DNA of 64,000 nt. Origin: Arthrobacter sp. zg-Y844. Its GTDB lineage: Bacteria > Actinomycetota > Actinomycetes > Actinomycetales > Micrococcaceae. The stretch lies in NCBI RefSeq assembly GCF_024385465.1, contig NZ_JANFLS010000002.1:620001-684000 (forward strand). The letters run 5' to 3'. The number at the start of each line of letters is the position of its first letter. Positions within the stretch are counted from its first letter, which is position 1. The position numbers and the translations under genes were made by a program. Shown in pieces: positions 42,470 to 51,063 of this stretch. Under the pieces are notes generated by a model that ran no database searches, was not told where the DNA came from, and was given only the letters and a program-made list of their open reading frames with translations.

Positions 42470-42775
42470 ATGCGCATTGTGCGGACGTGGCGCGGCGTAG
42501 TCCGCAGCGACGACCTCGAGACATACGTCGAATACGTTCAGGAGACCGGGATCGACGAGTACCGCGCCACTGCCGGCAACCTCGGCGCCTGGATTCTCAC
42601 CCGGAGTCTGGACGAGGAGCGTAGCGAGATTGTCACGGCTTCCCTATGGGTTTCCTTGGAGGCGATTCGCGCTTTCGCGGGCGACGACGTCGGCGCGGCC
42701 GTCTTCTATCCCGAGGACGATCGGTACCTGCTGGAGCGTGACCGCACCGTCTCGCACTATGAGCTCGCCGACTAG
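42470..42775 (+). CDS. antibiotic biosynthesis monooxygenase-fold protein
   Basis: A 101-aa dimeric alpha-beta barrel protein: MRIVRTWRGVVRSDDLETYVEYVQETGIDEYRA at the start and EIVTASLWVSLEAIRAFAGDD in the second half match the ABM superfamily, in which a strand reading W/SLW.S..AI..F is typical. No haem ligand set like that of 31221-31523 is evident. Function is unknown. It is the only rightward gene among leftward ones between 40.8 and 47.2 kb. Confidence 0.75.
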   Translation: MRIVRTWRGVVRSDDLETYVEYVQETGIDEYRATAGNLGAWILTRSLDEERSEIVTASLWVSLEAIRAFAGDDVGAAVFYPEDDRYLLERDRTVSHYELAD

Positions 42776-42781
42776 TCCGGC

Positions 42782-43288
42782 CTAATGCTGTTCGTAGGGA
42801 TGGTTTGCCGCTGGAGTGGGATGTTCCTCGCAGATGGAGGCGACCACTTTGGTACCCGTTTCATCCGGGCTGATTCGGATATTGACCGCCCGCCCGTAAG
42901 TGTCGGTCGCCGGTATGTCGAAGGGATTTAGCCGGATGGTGGAATTGCCGGTCAGGATCAAAGTTTTCGGGCGGTCAACGGTGAACCCGTATTGCCACCG
43001 CAGGGATTCGGCGATGTTCCGGTTGGCTGCTGATATTGCCTTCCTGAGTTTCACGATAAGCGGGATCGCGACCACAAGACCCACAAGCGCAGCGAGGAGA
43101 AAAACCAGGAGTAATACGAACCAAAACTCTTCTGCCGGACTGCCCTCAGTCTCGTCCATAGCCACACCTGCGAGGATGAGCCCAATGCCCGGGCCACCCA
43201 GCATGCCCATCAGCAACCACGAACTGGTCACCTTCGGAACGAGGCTCTCGCTCGGCTGCACACCGGGGATTTCTTTCGCTTTTGACAC
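42782..43288 (-). CDS. two-TM membrane protein, paralogue of 40818-41324
   Basis: A 168-aa protein starting at GTG 43288 with SKAKEIPGVQPSESLVPKV, almost the same as the first 20 residues of the gene at 40818. Two membrane segments lie at about 24-44 and 55-80. The C-terminal domain retains RPKTLILT, NPFDIPATDTYGR and NIRISPDETGTKVVASICEEH. The membrane region has diverged much more than the ends, suggesting that the soluble part is under stronger selection. Function is unknown. Confidence 0.75.
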   Translation of the reverse strand: MSKAKEIPGVQPSESLVPKVTSSWLLMGMLGGPGIGLILAGVAMDETEGSPAEEFWFVLLLVFLLAALVGLVVAIPLIVKLRKAISAANRNIAESLRWQYGFTVDRPKTLILTGNSTIRLNPFDIPATDTYGRAVNIRISPDETGTKVVASICEEHPTPAANHPYEQH

Positions 43289-43362
43289 TTTGAGACCTAT
43301 CGATAACGGGCGGACCGGCGGATCAGCAGTAGCAGTCTCCCGGGTGGGAGACAGGATCTGAA

Positions 43363-43833
43363 TTAGACCCGGCGTTCGCGACGGTAGCCGGCAGCCTGAA
43401 GCATCAGCAGCGCAAGGGCACCGGCCAGGCCGAAGGGCAGCAGATACACACCCATCATCTGGAAGTTCATCATCGCTACGTCCTGGGCACTCGTGACTGC
43501 ACTGCCGCCGCCGTAAATGGCCGACGTGATTTGGAGGTTGCCGGAGAGCCAGATCAGTCCAAGGACAAGCATCATCGCCACAACCGCCCACGCGGCACAG
43601 AGATAGGGGTTGAACCGGCGCCTGGGGGCAGCAGCCACTCCGAGGGGCCCTTGAGCAGCGGCGCCGTCAACGTCCGCGTCACTGAACTCCGCTTCGGTAT
43701 GGGTAGTACGACTGGACACCCGCGGAGGTTCCCCGCCGTCATCCACCACTTCCACCCAGTCCCCGCTTTCGCCAGGCACCGGGCGGGAGTACATCCGGTA
43801 ATCCGATTCACTGGTGCTTCGCCGATTTCCCAT
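43363..43833 (-). CDS. uncharacterised membrane protein
   Basis: A 156-aa protein of unknown function. The first 75 residues are polar and probably disordered (MGNRRSTSESDYRMYSRPVPGE). Two membrane segments lie at about residues 78-98 and 122-146, and a basic end (YRRERRV) suggests both termini are cytoplasmic. It follows the hairpin at 43897-43932 and is separate from the operon beyond it. Confidence 0.6.
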   Translation of the reverse strand: MGNRRSTSESDYRMYSRPVPGESGDWVEVVDDGGEPPRVSSRTTHTEAEFSDADVDGAAAQGPLGVAAAPRRRFNPYLCAAWAVVAMMLVLGLIWLSGNLQITSAIYGGGSAVTSAQDVAMMNFQMMGVYLLPFGLAGALALLMLQAAGYRRERRV

Positions 43834-43896
43834 GGCCCGAAGCCTACTACGGGGCGGCTCCGGCCTGAGGAGCGGATGGGCACAAAGGTTAAAAGC

Positions 43897-43932
43897 CGAT
43901 GCCCGTGTTCCGGTGATGGAACACGGGCATCG
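43897..43932. terminator. 15-bp hairpin terminator
   Basis: CGATGCCCGTGTTCC (43897-43911) pairs perfectly with GGAACACGGGCATCG (43918-43932) around GGTGAT. It lies 44 bp beyond the stop of the EthD gene at 43976 and ends the leftward operon from 47162. AAAA just left of the hairpin gives a U-run on the minus-strand transcript. Confidence 0.8.
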
Positions 43933-43975
43933 ACCCGAGACGGATAAGAATCAAGGCGGGCAAACCGTGCGCCGC

Positions 43976-44281
43976 CTAGCTCTCTTCCACCTCCGAAAAC
44001 AGGGCGATGAAGGTGGTCCCGGTGGCCTTCAGCTGACCGAAGAGGTCCGCGGCCGCAGGTGTTGTTACGGCAGCGGAGGCGTCCTCATAGGTGTCGAAGT
44101 ACAGGTCCAGTGTCCGGTGGGCAGGCGTGGGCGAGCCGTTTTCCTTCGGCCATACCTTTCCTGCCTCGTAGCGGAGCAGCTTCGGGAGCTGCTTGGCGCT
44201 GTCCGCGATGCCTTTGTAGGCCGCCTCAAAGGCGTCGGGGTCCGCGGGGTTATCAATGACGAAGGTGATCTTGGTGGGCAT
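43976..44281 (-). CDS. EthD-family protein
   Basis: A 101-aa ferredoxin-like-fold protein: MPTKITFVIDNPADPDAFEAAYKG, LLRYEAGKVWPKENGSPTPAHRTLDLYFD and a C-terminal FIALFSEVEES fit the EthD family. EthD proteins are small partners in oxidative degradation pathways, with no known independent catalysis in most cases. It is the last gene of the operon with the flavin reductase at 44342. Confidence 0.8.
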   Translation of the reverse strand: MPTKITFVIDNPADPDAFEAAYKGIADSAKQLPKLLRYEAGKVWPKENGSPTPAHRTLDLYFDTYEDASAAVTTPAAADLFGQLKATGTTFIALFSEVEES

Positions 44282-44341
44282 GGTGTTCTTTCCTTTCGGG
44301 GGTGGGGATGGTTGAAGTGTCCGGGCACGTGGGACGGTTGT

Positions 44342-45781
44342 CTACCGTGCGGCGGTCTCCAGGAGCCGGAGCCAGACTTCACTGATCGTGGGATAGGCCG
44401 GAACCGCATGCCAGAGCCGGTCGATCGGTACTTCCCCGGCGATTGCGATGGTTGCGGCGTGCACCAGCTCGGTCACGTCAGGTCCGACGGCGGTGAACCC
44501 GACAATCGTGTTGGTGTCCTCATTGATGACGATGCTTGCGCGGCCGGCATAGCCGTCGGCATGCAGGGAGGCGCCGGCAACCGGTCCAAGGTCGTATTCC
44601 ACGGAACGGACCCGGAGCCCGGCGTCGACGGCGCCGGCCAGGGTGAGGCCGGCGGAGGCAATCTCGGGGTCGGTGAAGATGACCTGCGGAACTGCCCGGA
44701 GGTCGGCGGTCGCCGCGTGACGCCCCCACGGGAAGTCCTCCACCGGAGCGCCGGTTGCCCGTGCCACGATCGCGTCCCCCGCAGCCCGGGCCTGGTACTT
44801 GCCCTGGTGGGTGAGCAGCGCCCGTCCGTTGACGTCGCCCGCGGCGTAAAGCCAGCCGCCGTCGGGCACGGTGCCGTCGGGGCCGACCACCCGGAGCGTC
44901 TCGTCCACGCCCAGCCAGCCGGAGGCCGCAAGCCCCAGGCTTTCGAGCCCGAGGTTGCCGGTGTTCGGCCTGCGTCCCGTCGCAACCAGGACCTCGTCGG
45001 CGTCGATAATCCCGCCGTCGGCCAACGCTATGTGCACGGTGCCGCGGGCATCGCGGGTGACCTCGCCAGGGCTTGCGCCGATCAGAACCCGCACGCCGCT
45101 GCTCTCGAGGGACGCGACAACGTGCTCGGCAGCGTACGGCTCGACCCGCGGCAGGACGCCGTCGCGCGCGATGAGCGTCACCGCAGCGCCCAGCGCACTG
45201 AAGGCCGATGCCATTTCCGTGCCGACGACCCCGCCGCCGATGATCGCGAGCCGCTCCGGGATTTTCTTGACGGACACCGCTTCACGGCTGGTCCACGGGG
45301 CGGCGTCCGCCAGTCCGGGGATCGGCGGAAGCGCCGCGCTGGTGCCGGTGGCGACGACGACGGCGTGACGCGCCGTGATCGTGCTGACCGTGCCGTCCCG
45401 GCCGGTGACCTCCACGGTCCGCGGGGCACTGATCCGCCCGTGCCCGCGCTTCAGGGTGATGCCGGCCTGTTGCAGCCACGCGACCTGGCCCTCGTCGTTC
45501 CAGTTCGAGGCGAACCGGTCCCGGCGGGCCAGCACCGCGTCGACGTCGAGCGTGCCCGTTACCGCCGCGGCGGCCCCGGGCAGCTGCCGGACGGCGCGGA
45601 GGGCGGCGGCGTCCCGCAGCAGCGCTTTGGTCGGCATGCATGCCCAGTAGGAGCATTCGCCGCCCACCAGCTCGGATTCGACAATCACCGCGCTCAGGCC
45701 GCCGGCGACTATCCGGTCCGCAACGTTCTCCCCCACCGGACCGGCGCCGATAACAATAACGTCCGCAACGGTCCCGGTCAT
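44342..45781 (-). CDS. FAD-dependent pyridine nucleotide-disulfide oxidoreductase
   Basis: A 479-aa homologue of dihydrolipoamide dehydrogenase, glutathione/mycothione reductase and mercuric reductase. It has IVIGAGPVGENVA, the redox CSYWACMP pair in GGECSYWACMPTKALL, a second dinucleotide loop GGGVVGTEMASAF, and the C-terminal interface domain with VVGFTAVGPDVTEL. No N-terminal metal-binding domain, and no terminal CC of MerA, is seen. The C-terminal catalytic His-Glu pair is also not evident (HAVPAYPTISE has the His and Glu of that motif in shortened form). It is coupled by a 4-bp overlap to the DUF308 gene upstream. The substrate is unknown. Confidence 0.88.
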   Translation of the reverse strand: MTGTVADVIVIGAGPVGENVADRIVAGGLSAVIVESELVGGECSYWACMPTKALLRDAAALRAVRQLPGAAAAVTGTLDVDAVLARRDRFASNWNDEGQVAWLQQAGITLKRGHGRISAPRTVEVTGRDGTVSTITARHAVVVATGTSAALPPIPGLADAAPWTSREAVSVKKIPERLAIIGGGVVGTEMASAFSALGAAVTLIARDGVLPRVEPYAAEHVVASLESSGVRVLIGASPGEVTRDARGTVHIALADGGIIDADEVLVATGRRPNTGNLGLESLGLAASGWLGVDETLRVVGPDGTVPDGGWLYAAGDVNGRALLTHQGKYQARAAGDAIVARATGAPVEDFPWGRHAATADLRAVPQVIFTDPEIASAGLTLAGAVDAGLRVRSVEYDLGPVAGASLHADGYAGRASIVINEDTNTIVGFTAVGPDVTELVHAATIAIAGEVPIDRLWHAVPAYPTISEVWLRLLETAAR

Positions 45782-46341
45782 CGTGTGCCTGCCTTGGCGA
45801 GACGCTGCAGCCGGATCGCGGAGAGGAGGAAGAACACGCCGCCGAGGGTGGCGTATCCCGCGACGCCGGTGAGGGCCGCCGAGGAGCTGCCGGACATCAG
45901 GATGAAGCCGGTGCCGGCGAGGGTGGAGATGCCGCCGCTGAGAATCATCGGCCACTGCCCGCCCAGCCGCAGGCGGGAAACGGCAACGGCGAGCTGGACG
46001 GCGCCCGCGGTAATAGCCCACACACCCCAGACAACCAGCACGGCGGACACTCCCGAGGTGACGGCCACGCCGAGCGCGACGGCGGTCAGCAGGCTGAGCG
46101 CCATATTCACCAGGAGCAGCGGGCCGGGACGGGTGGCGCGGGAGGCGCGGTGGTCGACGACGGCGGCCGCGACGTCGAACAGCGGGTAGAGGATGAGCAG
46201 GGCGATGCTGAAGGGTCCGAGGGTGGAAGCGGTCAGAGCAATAAGGACTGCCCAGACGATAGCGAATCCGAAGCGGACGAAGTACAGCTTCCGGAGGACC
46301 GGCGAGATCGCCGGTGGGGCCTGGATGGTTGATGCAGTCAT
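45778..46341 (-). CDS. DUF308-like membrane protein
   Basis: A 187-aa protein with six membrane segments and short loops, the pattern of HdeD/DUF308 proteins. I use the ATG at 46341 (MTASTIQAPPAISPVLRKLYFVR). The 19 upstream codons lack a coding look. HdeD relatives are linked to acid stress in Escherichia coli, but a role here is not shown. It lies between the hydrolase and flavin reductase genes. Confidence 0.7.
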   Translation of the reverse strand: MTASTIQAPPAISPVLRKLYFVRFGFAIVWAVLIALTASTLGPFSIALLILYPLFDVAAAVVDHRASRATRPGPLLLVNMALSLLTAVALGVAVTSGVSAVLVVWGVWAITAGAVQLAVAVSRLRLGGQWPMILSGGISTLAGTGFILMSGSSSAALTGVAGYATLGGVFFLLSAIRLQRLAKAGTR

Positions 46342-46394
46342 GATGTTCCGTTCTGTGTGAAGTGTTTGAAAGCGGGAAGGGGCTCTGTGAGGGG

Positions 46395-47162
46395 TCATCG
46401 GACGGTTACCGCCGACGTCGCGGCCTGTCGAATGAGGCCCGCGACGGTCGAGGGACGGCTGACCATGACGGCATGGGGAGCCTCGACCTCGATGACGGCC
46501 GCGCCGGTACGGCGGGCCATCATCCGCTGCAGGTCCGGGTCGATGGCCCGGTCCGCAGTGGTGACGAGTACATAGGCCGGCACTGTGCGGAAGGCCTCCC
46601 GGGTGATCGGTTCCGCAACTGCCCGGACGTTGGCGGGACGCTGGACGATGCCGAGGACACCTGCCGTGCGCTGGTCGACGTCGGCGGCGAACGCCTCGCG
46701 GAAGCCCTCCGGGCTGATGTGCACCTCAGGCCCGCTTGGTGTCTCGACTGTCGCCAAGGGCAGCGGGGTCGAAGACTGAGCGGCCAGCTGGCCGACCGTC
46801 TCCCCCGCAACCGGGATAAATGCCGCGACGTACACGAGGGCCCGTACATCGAAGGCACTCGTATCGACGTTCGTGATGATTGCACCGCCGTACGAATGGC
46901 CCACCAGCACCACAGGACCCTCGATCGCCGCAAGGTAGCTGGCCAGATAGGCCGTGTCGTGTTCCACGCCCCGCAGCGGGTTCGCAACGGCCCGGACAGG
47001 GAATCCTGCGTGCAGGAGTTCGTTGATCACCGGCTCCCAGCTGGAGGAATCGGCCCACGCGCCGTGCACAAGCACTATGGTCGGCAAGCCCTGGTTTTCG
47101 GCCTGGTTTTCGGCGGCGGCGGAATCGGTGGCGGACCCCAATCGGGGTGAATTGTTGAACAT
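46395..47162 (-). CDS. alpha/beta hydrolase (salicylate esterase-like)
   Basis: A 255-aa hydrolase of the methyl-ester/hydroxynitrile-lyase-like branch. LVHGAWADSSSWEPV gives the oxyanion hole, VGHSYGG the serine nucleophile (about residue 93), DRAIDPDLQ the acid and APHAVMVSRP the histidine. A first 25-residue Ala/Glu-rich segment has no signal peptide. It opens the operon that runs leftward to the EthD gene and faces the TetR gene across a 22-bp palindrome. Confidence 0.88.
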   Translation of the reverse strand: MFNNSPRLGSATDSAAAENQAENQGLPTIVLVHGAWADSSSWEPVINELLHAGFPVRAVANPLRGVEHDTAYLASYLAAIEGPVVLVGHSYGGAIITNVDTSAFDVRALVYVAAFIPVAGETVGQLAAQSSTPLPLATVETPSGPEVHISPEGFREAFAADVDQRTAGVLGIVQRPANVRAVAEPITREAFRTVPAYVLVTTADRAIDPDLQRMMARRTGAAVIEVEAPHAVMVSRPSTVAGLIRQAATSAVTVR

Positions 47163-47226
47163 CTCGGTTGTCCTTTCATCGGTGGTGAAGCCGCCCGACC
47201 GTCATCTGGAAGGTGTTTCGCGGCTG

Positions 47227-47248
47227 GTAGAATGACCAGTCACTCTAC
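47227..47248. promoter_or_regulatory. 22-bp TetR-type operator
   Basis: GTAGAATGACCAGTCACTCTAC is an imperfect inverted repeat: 18 of 22 positions are symmetric, with consensus GTAGARTGACYRGTCAYTCTAC. It lies in the divergent region 65 bp from the hydrolase start and 57 bp from the TetR start, where it could control both directions. Confidence 0.75.
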
Positions 47249-47305
47249 TTAGAAGGAGCGTAATGTGGATCACGGGGACACGCAAGGGCAACGGGAAGGA
47301 AAACC

Positions 47306-47878
47306 ATGGCGGAGGCTGTGAAGGTATCGATGAGGGAACGACTCGTCGAAGCCGCGACAGAGCTGTTCTATGCCGAGGGGCTGCGGGCGGTCAGCGTCGA
47401 CAAGGTGATCGACCGTGCCGGCACGACGAAAGTGACCTTCTACCGGCATTTCAAAAGCAAGGACGACCTGGTGGTGGCCCATCTGGAACGCCGGGCAAAG
47501 ATTGAGCGCGAGGGAATCGGCGCTGCAATGGAACATGCAGGCGGAGATGCCGACAAGACGTTCCAACTCATTGCCGAACACTTAGGCACGATGTCGTGCG
47601 AACCCGGATTCCGCGGGTGCCCCTTTATCAACGCCGCGGCAGAATATCCGGATCCCGCCAGTGCGGTCCGTAAAACCATCAAGGACCACCGCGAATGGTG
47701 CAAGGCTGCGTACACGGAAATTGTCCGTCCCCTGGCTCCCGCCGACCCGAACGCTGTGGCTCAGGATCTGATGCTTCTTCACGGCGGTGCGATGGTTGCC
47801 GGCTACCTTGACGCCGACGGCGATAACCTCGCCGCGTCCTTCCTGCGCAGCTGCCGTGCGGTCGTCAACGCCGGCTGA
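47306..47878 (+). CDS. TetR/AcrR-family transcriptional regulator
   Basis: A 190-aa repressor with N-terminal helix-turn-helix MRERLVEAATELFYAEGLRAVSVDKVIDRAGTTKVTFYRHFKSKDDLV and a helical ligand-binding C-terminus with PGFRGCPFINAAAEYPDP. The ribosome site GGAAGGAA precedes the ATG at 47306. An ATG at 47263 with AAGGAG in front opens a different, shorter frame and is not used. It probably binds the palindrome at 47227-47248 and responds to a small electrophile or aromatic compound (inferred from neighbours). Confidence 0.93.
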   Translation: MAEAVKVSMRERLVEAATELFYAEGLRAVSVDKVIDRAGTTKVTFYRHFKSKDDLVVAHLERRAKIEREGIGAAMEHAGGDADKTFQLIAEHLGTMSCEPGFRGCPFINAAAEYPDPASAVRKTIKDHREWCKAAYTEIVRPLAPADPNAVAQDLMLLHGGAMVAGYLDADGDNLAASFLRSCRAVVNAG

Positions 47879-47943
47879 CTGCGGACAGATTCATGAGCGC
47901 CGAAGGCGCCCGCTGCGAACGTGTGCGGCAGCTTGCTGCCCGC

Positions 47944-49026
47944 CTAGATCGCCGGAAGTGTCGCCGTGTCGATGACGAACCGGTACCGAACATCGGATGC
48001 GAGAACACGTTCGTAGGCATCGTTGATGGCGTCGGCGGCTATGAGTTCAATTTCGGGTGCGATGCCGTGCTCGGCGCAGAAGTCCAGCATGTCCTGGGTC
48101 TCACGGATACTGCCGATACCAGTGCCCGCGAACGAGCGCCGGTTGCTGCACAGCGTGTACACCTGTACCGGCAGTACCTCCGTCGGCGCACCGATGTTCA
48201 CCATGGTTCCGTCGAGGCCGAGCAGTAAGAGGTAGGCATCCACGTCGATCTTCGCGCTCACCGTGTTGATGATGAGATCAAAGGTGTTGGCGAGGGTTTC
48301 GAATGTAGCCGGGTCACTCGTGGCGTAGTAGTGGTCAGCACCGAACCGCAGCCCGTCCTCCTGCTTACTAAGCGAGTGCGAGAGAACCGTGGTTTCCGCT
48401 CCCATGGCATGTGAAATCTTTACGGCCATGTGACCGAGTCCGCCCATCCCAATGACGGCTACCTTCTTGCCTGGGCCGGCATTCCAGTGCGCCAGTGGTG
48501 AATAGGTCGTAATGCCGGCGCACAAGAGGGGCGCGGCCGCTTCATACGGGATACTCTGCGGAACACTCAGCACGAAGTCCTCCACCACGACGATATGCGT
48601 GGAGTACCCACCCTGGGTGATAGTGCCGTCGCGGTCCACGGCGCCGTAGGTAGCGGTGTTGCCGTTGAGGCAGTACTGCTCTGCACCCGCGCGGCAATTG
48701 GCGCATTCACGGCAGGAGTTGACGAGGCACCCCACGCCGACGCGGTCGCCGACTTGGTGCTGTGTGACGTCCGCACCAATCTCGCTGACGACCCCGACGA
48801 TCTCGTGACCCACCGTCAACGGGTACTGGACCGGCCCCCAGTCACCCCGGACAGTGTGGATGTCTGAGTGGCAGATCCCCACGTAGGCGATCTCGATAAG
48901 TACGTCTTTCGCGCCAACGCTGCGTCGTTCAATCGTGGTAGCGACGAGCGGATCGGTGGGCGATATCGCGGCGTAGGCACTCACGGTCCGAGTCGGACGA
49001 GTCGCGATCTGAACTGGTGAAACCAT
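47944..49026 (-). CDS. zinc-dependent NAD(P) alcohol dehydrogenase, second copy
   Basis: A 360-aa AdhC/YahK-type enzyme, paralogue of 16317-17357. It has [15 protein letters not shown] and TVGHEIVG for the catalytic zinc, [15 protein letters not shown] for the structural zinc, and [19 protein letters not shown]. Residue identity to the first copy is high through both halves. It differs by a 13-residue N-terminal extension and a P-A-I tail. AGGAGTCCACC precedes the ATG. It converges with the TetR gene, so joint control is possible but not shown. Confidence 0.92.
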   Translation of the reverse strand: MVSPVQIATRPTRTVSAYAAISPTDPLVATTIERRSVGAKDVLIEIAYVGICHSDIHTVRGDWGPVQYPLTVGHEIVGVVSEIGADVTQHQVGDRVGVGCLVNSCRECANCRAGAEQYCLNGNTATYGAVDRDGTITQGGYSTHIVVVEDFVLSVPQSIPYEAAAPLLCAGITTYSPLAHWNAGPGKKVAVIGMGGLGHMAVKISHAMGAETTVLSHSLSKQEDGLRFGADHYYATSDPATFETLANTFDLIINTVSAKIDVDAYLLLLGLDGTMVNIGAPTEVLPVQVYTLCSNRRSFAGTGIGSIRETQDMLDFCAEHGIAPEIELIAADAINDAYERVLASDVRYRFVIDTATLPAI

Positions 49027-49347
49027 GGTGGACTCCTAGAAACAGACTAGTTTGCTAAGTTGCGTGCCGACGCTTTTCACCGGTCCTGCACGAGGCAACC
49101 GGATTTGTGAGTCGTGAATCTACTTAGCCCTCAGAGAGTTAGCCAGTGCCCCCGCGGGCCGAGGCACTGGCAGCCCCCCCCTTTGCCTGCAGGTCCACGC
49201 TTTTGACGTTCCACAACAGGTAAAGGCCCTTATCCGGGCGCGCATGGTCAGCGGCCGGAATAGCGGTTGGCCTGACGGCGACGGTCGATGCCGAGCACGG
49301 CTGTGAGCTGTGGGATCGGGTGAGCCCGGCACCTTAGTATTTCGTTC
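49027..49347. other. 321-bp intergenic region with hairpin and repeat
   Basis: No gene was found here. GCCAGTGCC (49142-49150) and GGCACTGGC (49163-49171) make a perfect 9-bp stem followed by seven or more C residues, and a repeat related to 14090-14151 lies at 49201-49242. The first 35 bp hold the ribosome site of the alcohol dehydrogenase on the minus strand. Confidence 0.6.
49201..49242 (-). repeat. repeat related to the tandem unit at 14090-14151
   Basis: Read on the minus strand it contains CGCCCGGATAAGG (49240-49228), identical over 13 bases to 14113-14125, and continues with a diverged version of the unit (GGCCTTTACCTGTTGTGGAACG). The two may be members of one short intergenic repeat family. 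Evidence is moderate because only 13 bases are exact. Confidence 0.4.
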
Positions 49348-50733
49348 ATGACCAGCGCGGCCAGCAGCCCCTCCGGCAACACCCGGCTGCTGGCCGTCGC
49401 CATTCTCGCCACCTTCGTGGCCTTCCTCGATGGGTCCGTCGTCACCGTGGCGTTGCCGGCCATCAGCGGAGAACTCGGCGGCGGACTGCCCACCCAGCAG
49501 TGGACCGTGAACGCCTATCTGCTCACCCTGGGGGCGTTCATCCTGCTGGCCGGCTCACTCTCGGACTCCTTCGGCCGGCTGCGGATCCTGCGGATCGGCA
49601 TCCTGGGCTTCGGGGTCTCCTCCCTCGCCTGCGCCTTGGCCTGGGCACCCGGCGTCCTGATCCTCGCCCGCGGCATCCAGGGCATCACCGCCGCACTGCT
49701 GGTGCCCGGCTCGCTGGCGCTCATTACGACGGCGTACCGCGACGCCGCGCGGGCCGCCGCGATCGGCAGGTGGACGGCGTGGACCGGCACGGCCGCGATC
49801 ATCGGCCCGCTTCTGGGCGGAGTGCTCGTGGACGTGGGAAGCTGGCGGCTGATCTTCGCCGTAAACGTCCTGCCGGTGGCCGCCTGCCTGCTGCTGATGA
49901 CCGGCCTGCAGGAGAGCAGCGGACCGAGGCGGGCCGCGTTCGACCTGCCCGGCGTTGTGCTGGCCGTTGCCGGACTGGCAGGTCCTGTCTATGCACTGAT
50001 CGAACAGGAGCGGCTCGGCTGGGGGCATCCCGCCGTCGTCGTTCCCCTGGCCGCAGGGCTGCTGGCCCTGGTGCTGTTCCTGCTGCGCGAGGCCCGAGCA
50101 CCGGCACCGATGATGCCGCTGTCCCTGTTCCGGGCGCGGAACTTCCGCTACGGCAACGTGGTCACTGCGGGCGCTTACGCCGGGCTCTCGCTGGGGACCT
50201 TCGCCGTGACCGTTTTCGTGCAGGAGACCGCGGGGTTCTCCGCGACGGCGGCCGGCTTCACTGCCCTGGCGCTGCCGGTGGCCATGCTGCTGCTGTCCGC
50301 CCGCGTCGGCAGACTGGCCGGGATTTACGGGCCGCGCCTATTTATGACCGCCGGGCCGGTGATCTGCGGGACCGGGTTCCTCCTTATGCTCATGGTCCAG
50401 CCGCCGCTGGACTTTCTTACCGAGCTGCTGCCCGGGCTGCTGCTGTGCGGGCTGGGCCTGGCGCTGATGGTGGCGCCGCTGACCTCCGCGGTGCTCGGCG
50501 CACTGAGCGAGGACGACGCCGGCATCGGCTCCGCGGTCAACAATGCCGTGTCGCGGGTGGCCGGGCTCATTGCCATCGCGCTGGCCGGCACCGTGTCCGG
50601 CAGCGCCCTGGACTTTCCGGGCTTCCGGCAGACGGTGCTGGTGACCGCGGTCCTTTTCCTGGCGGCCGGGGCGGTCGCGTTCCTGGGGATCCGGAATCCG
50701 GCGACGTCGGCCCCGCACTCCCCTGACGATTGA
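49348..50733 (+). CDS. MFS drug:H+ antiporter (DHA2, 14 TM)
   Basis: A 461-aa exporter with fourteen predicted helices. FVAFLDGSVVTVALPAI in TM1 and GSLSDSFGRLRILRIG in loop 2-3 are DHA2-type motifs, and the motif C-like segment in TM5 reads GTAAIIGPLLGGVLVD. Members of this group (EmrB, QacA, LfrA) export drugs and dyes. No regulator is adjacent. The start ATG at 49348 lacks a strong ribosome site. The stop at 50733 is followed by a decaying MFS tail on the other strand. Confidence 0.92.
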   Translation: MTSAASSPSGNTRLLAVAILATFVAFLDGSVVTVALPAISGELGGGLPTQQWTVNAYLLTLGAFILLAGSLSDSFGRLRILRIGILGFGVSSLACALAWAPGVLILARGIQGITAALLVPGSLALITTAYRDAARAAAIGRWTAWTGTAAIIGPLLGGVLVDVGSWRLIFAVNVLPVAACLLLMTGLQESSGPRRAAFDLPGVVLAVAGLAGPVYALIEQERLGWGHPAVVVPLAAGLLALVLFLLREARAPAPMMPLSLFRARNFRYGNVVTAGAYAGLSLGTFAVTVFVQETAGFSATAAGFTALALPVAMLLLSARVGRLAGIYGPRLFMTAGPVICGTGFLLMLMVQPPLDFLTELLPGLLLCGLGLALMVAPLTSAVLGALSEDDAGIGSAVNNAVSRVAGLIAIALAGTVSGSALDFPGFRQTVLVTAVLFLAAGAVAFLGIRNPATSAPHSPDD

Positions 50734-50790
50734 GGAGGAGCGGATACGCCGTCGTCGTGCTCCCCTTCACCGGGCCATGGTGCAGGCGGG

Positions 50791-51052
50791 CTAGCCTATT
50801 CGCGGGACCAACGCTGCGGCATTTTCGGGCGGCATTTCCTCGCAGCTGCGGACCAGAAGCAGTGCCAACCCGGTGCAGGCAACGAAGACGGCGCCGCCTG
50901 CAGCGACCGGGAGGGCCACATCGATGGTGGCCAGTGCTCCACCGGCAAGGGAACCGGCCATCGGGCCCAGCAGTTCCAGGGTGCGTGTTCCGGCATTGCC
51001 CCTTCCGCGGAGGTTGTCCGGTATCAGCCGGGCGGTATTCCTCGTTTCAATA
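50791..51052 (-). pseudogene. C-terminal remnant of an MFS transporter
   Basis: On the minus strand an open frame ends at the TAG at 50793-50791. It reads QAIETRNTARLIPDNLRGRG near its beginning, then TLELLGPMAGSLAGGALA and VALPVAAGGAVFVACTGLALLLV. This is the last one or two membrane helices of an MFS permease preceded by the usual RGR loop. No start codon, and no earlier helices, are present upstream (beyond 51055 the frame is not MFS-like). It is a fragment left by deletion. Confidence 0.65.
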
Positions 51053-51063
51053 GCCTGAGTTCG

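Noticed and set aside
47263-47505. An 80-aa gene overlapping the TetR gene
   Set aside because: Its product is low-complexity Gly/Arg-rich and the TetR frame is clearly the real one. Only the ribosome site is notable.
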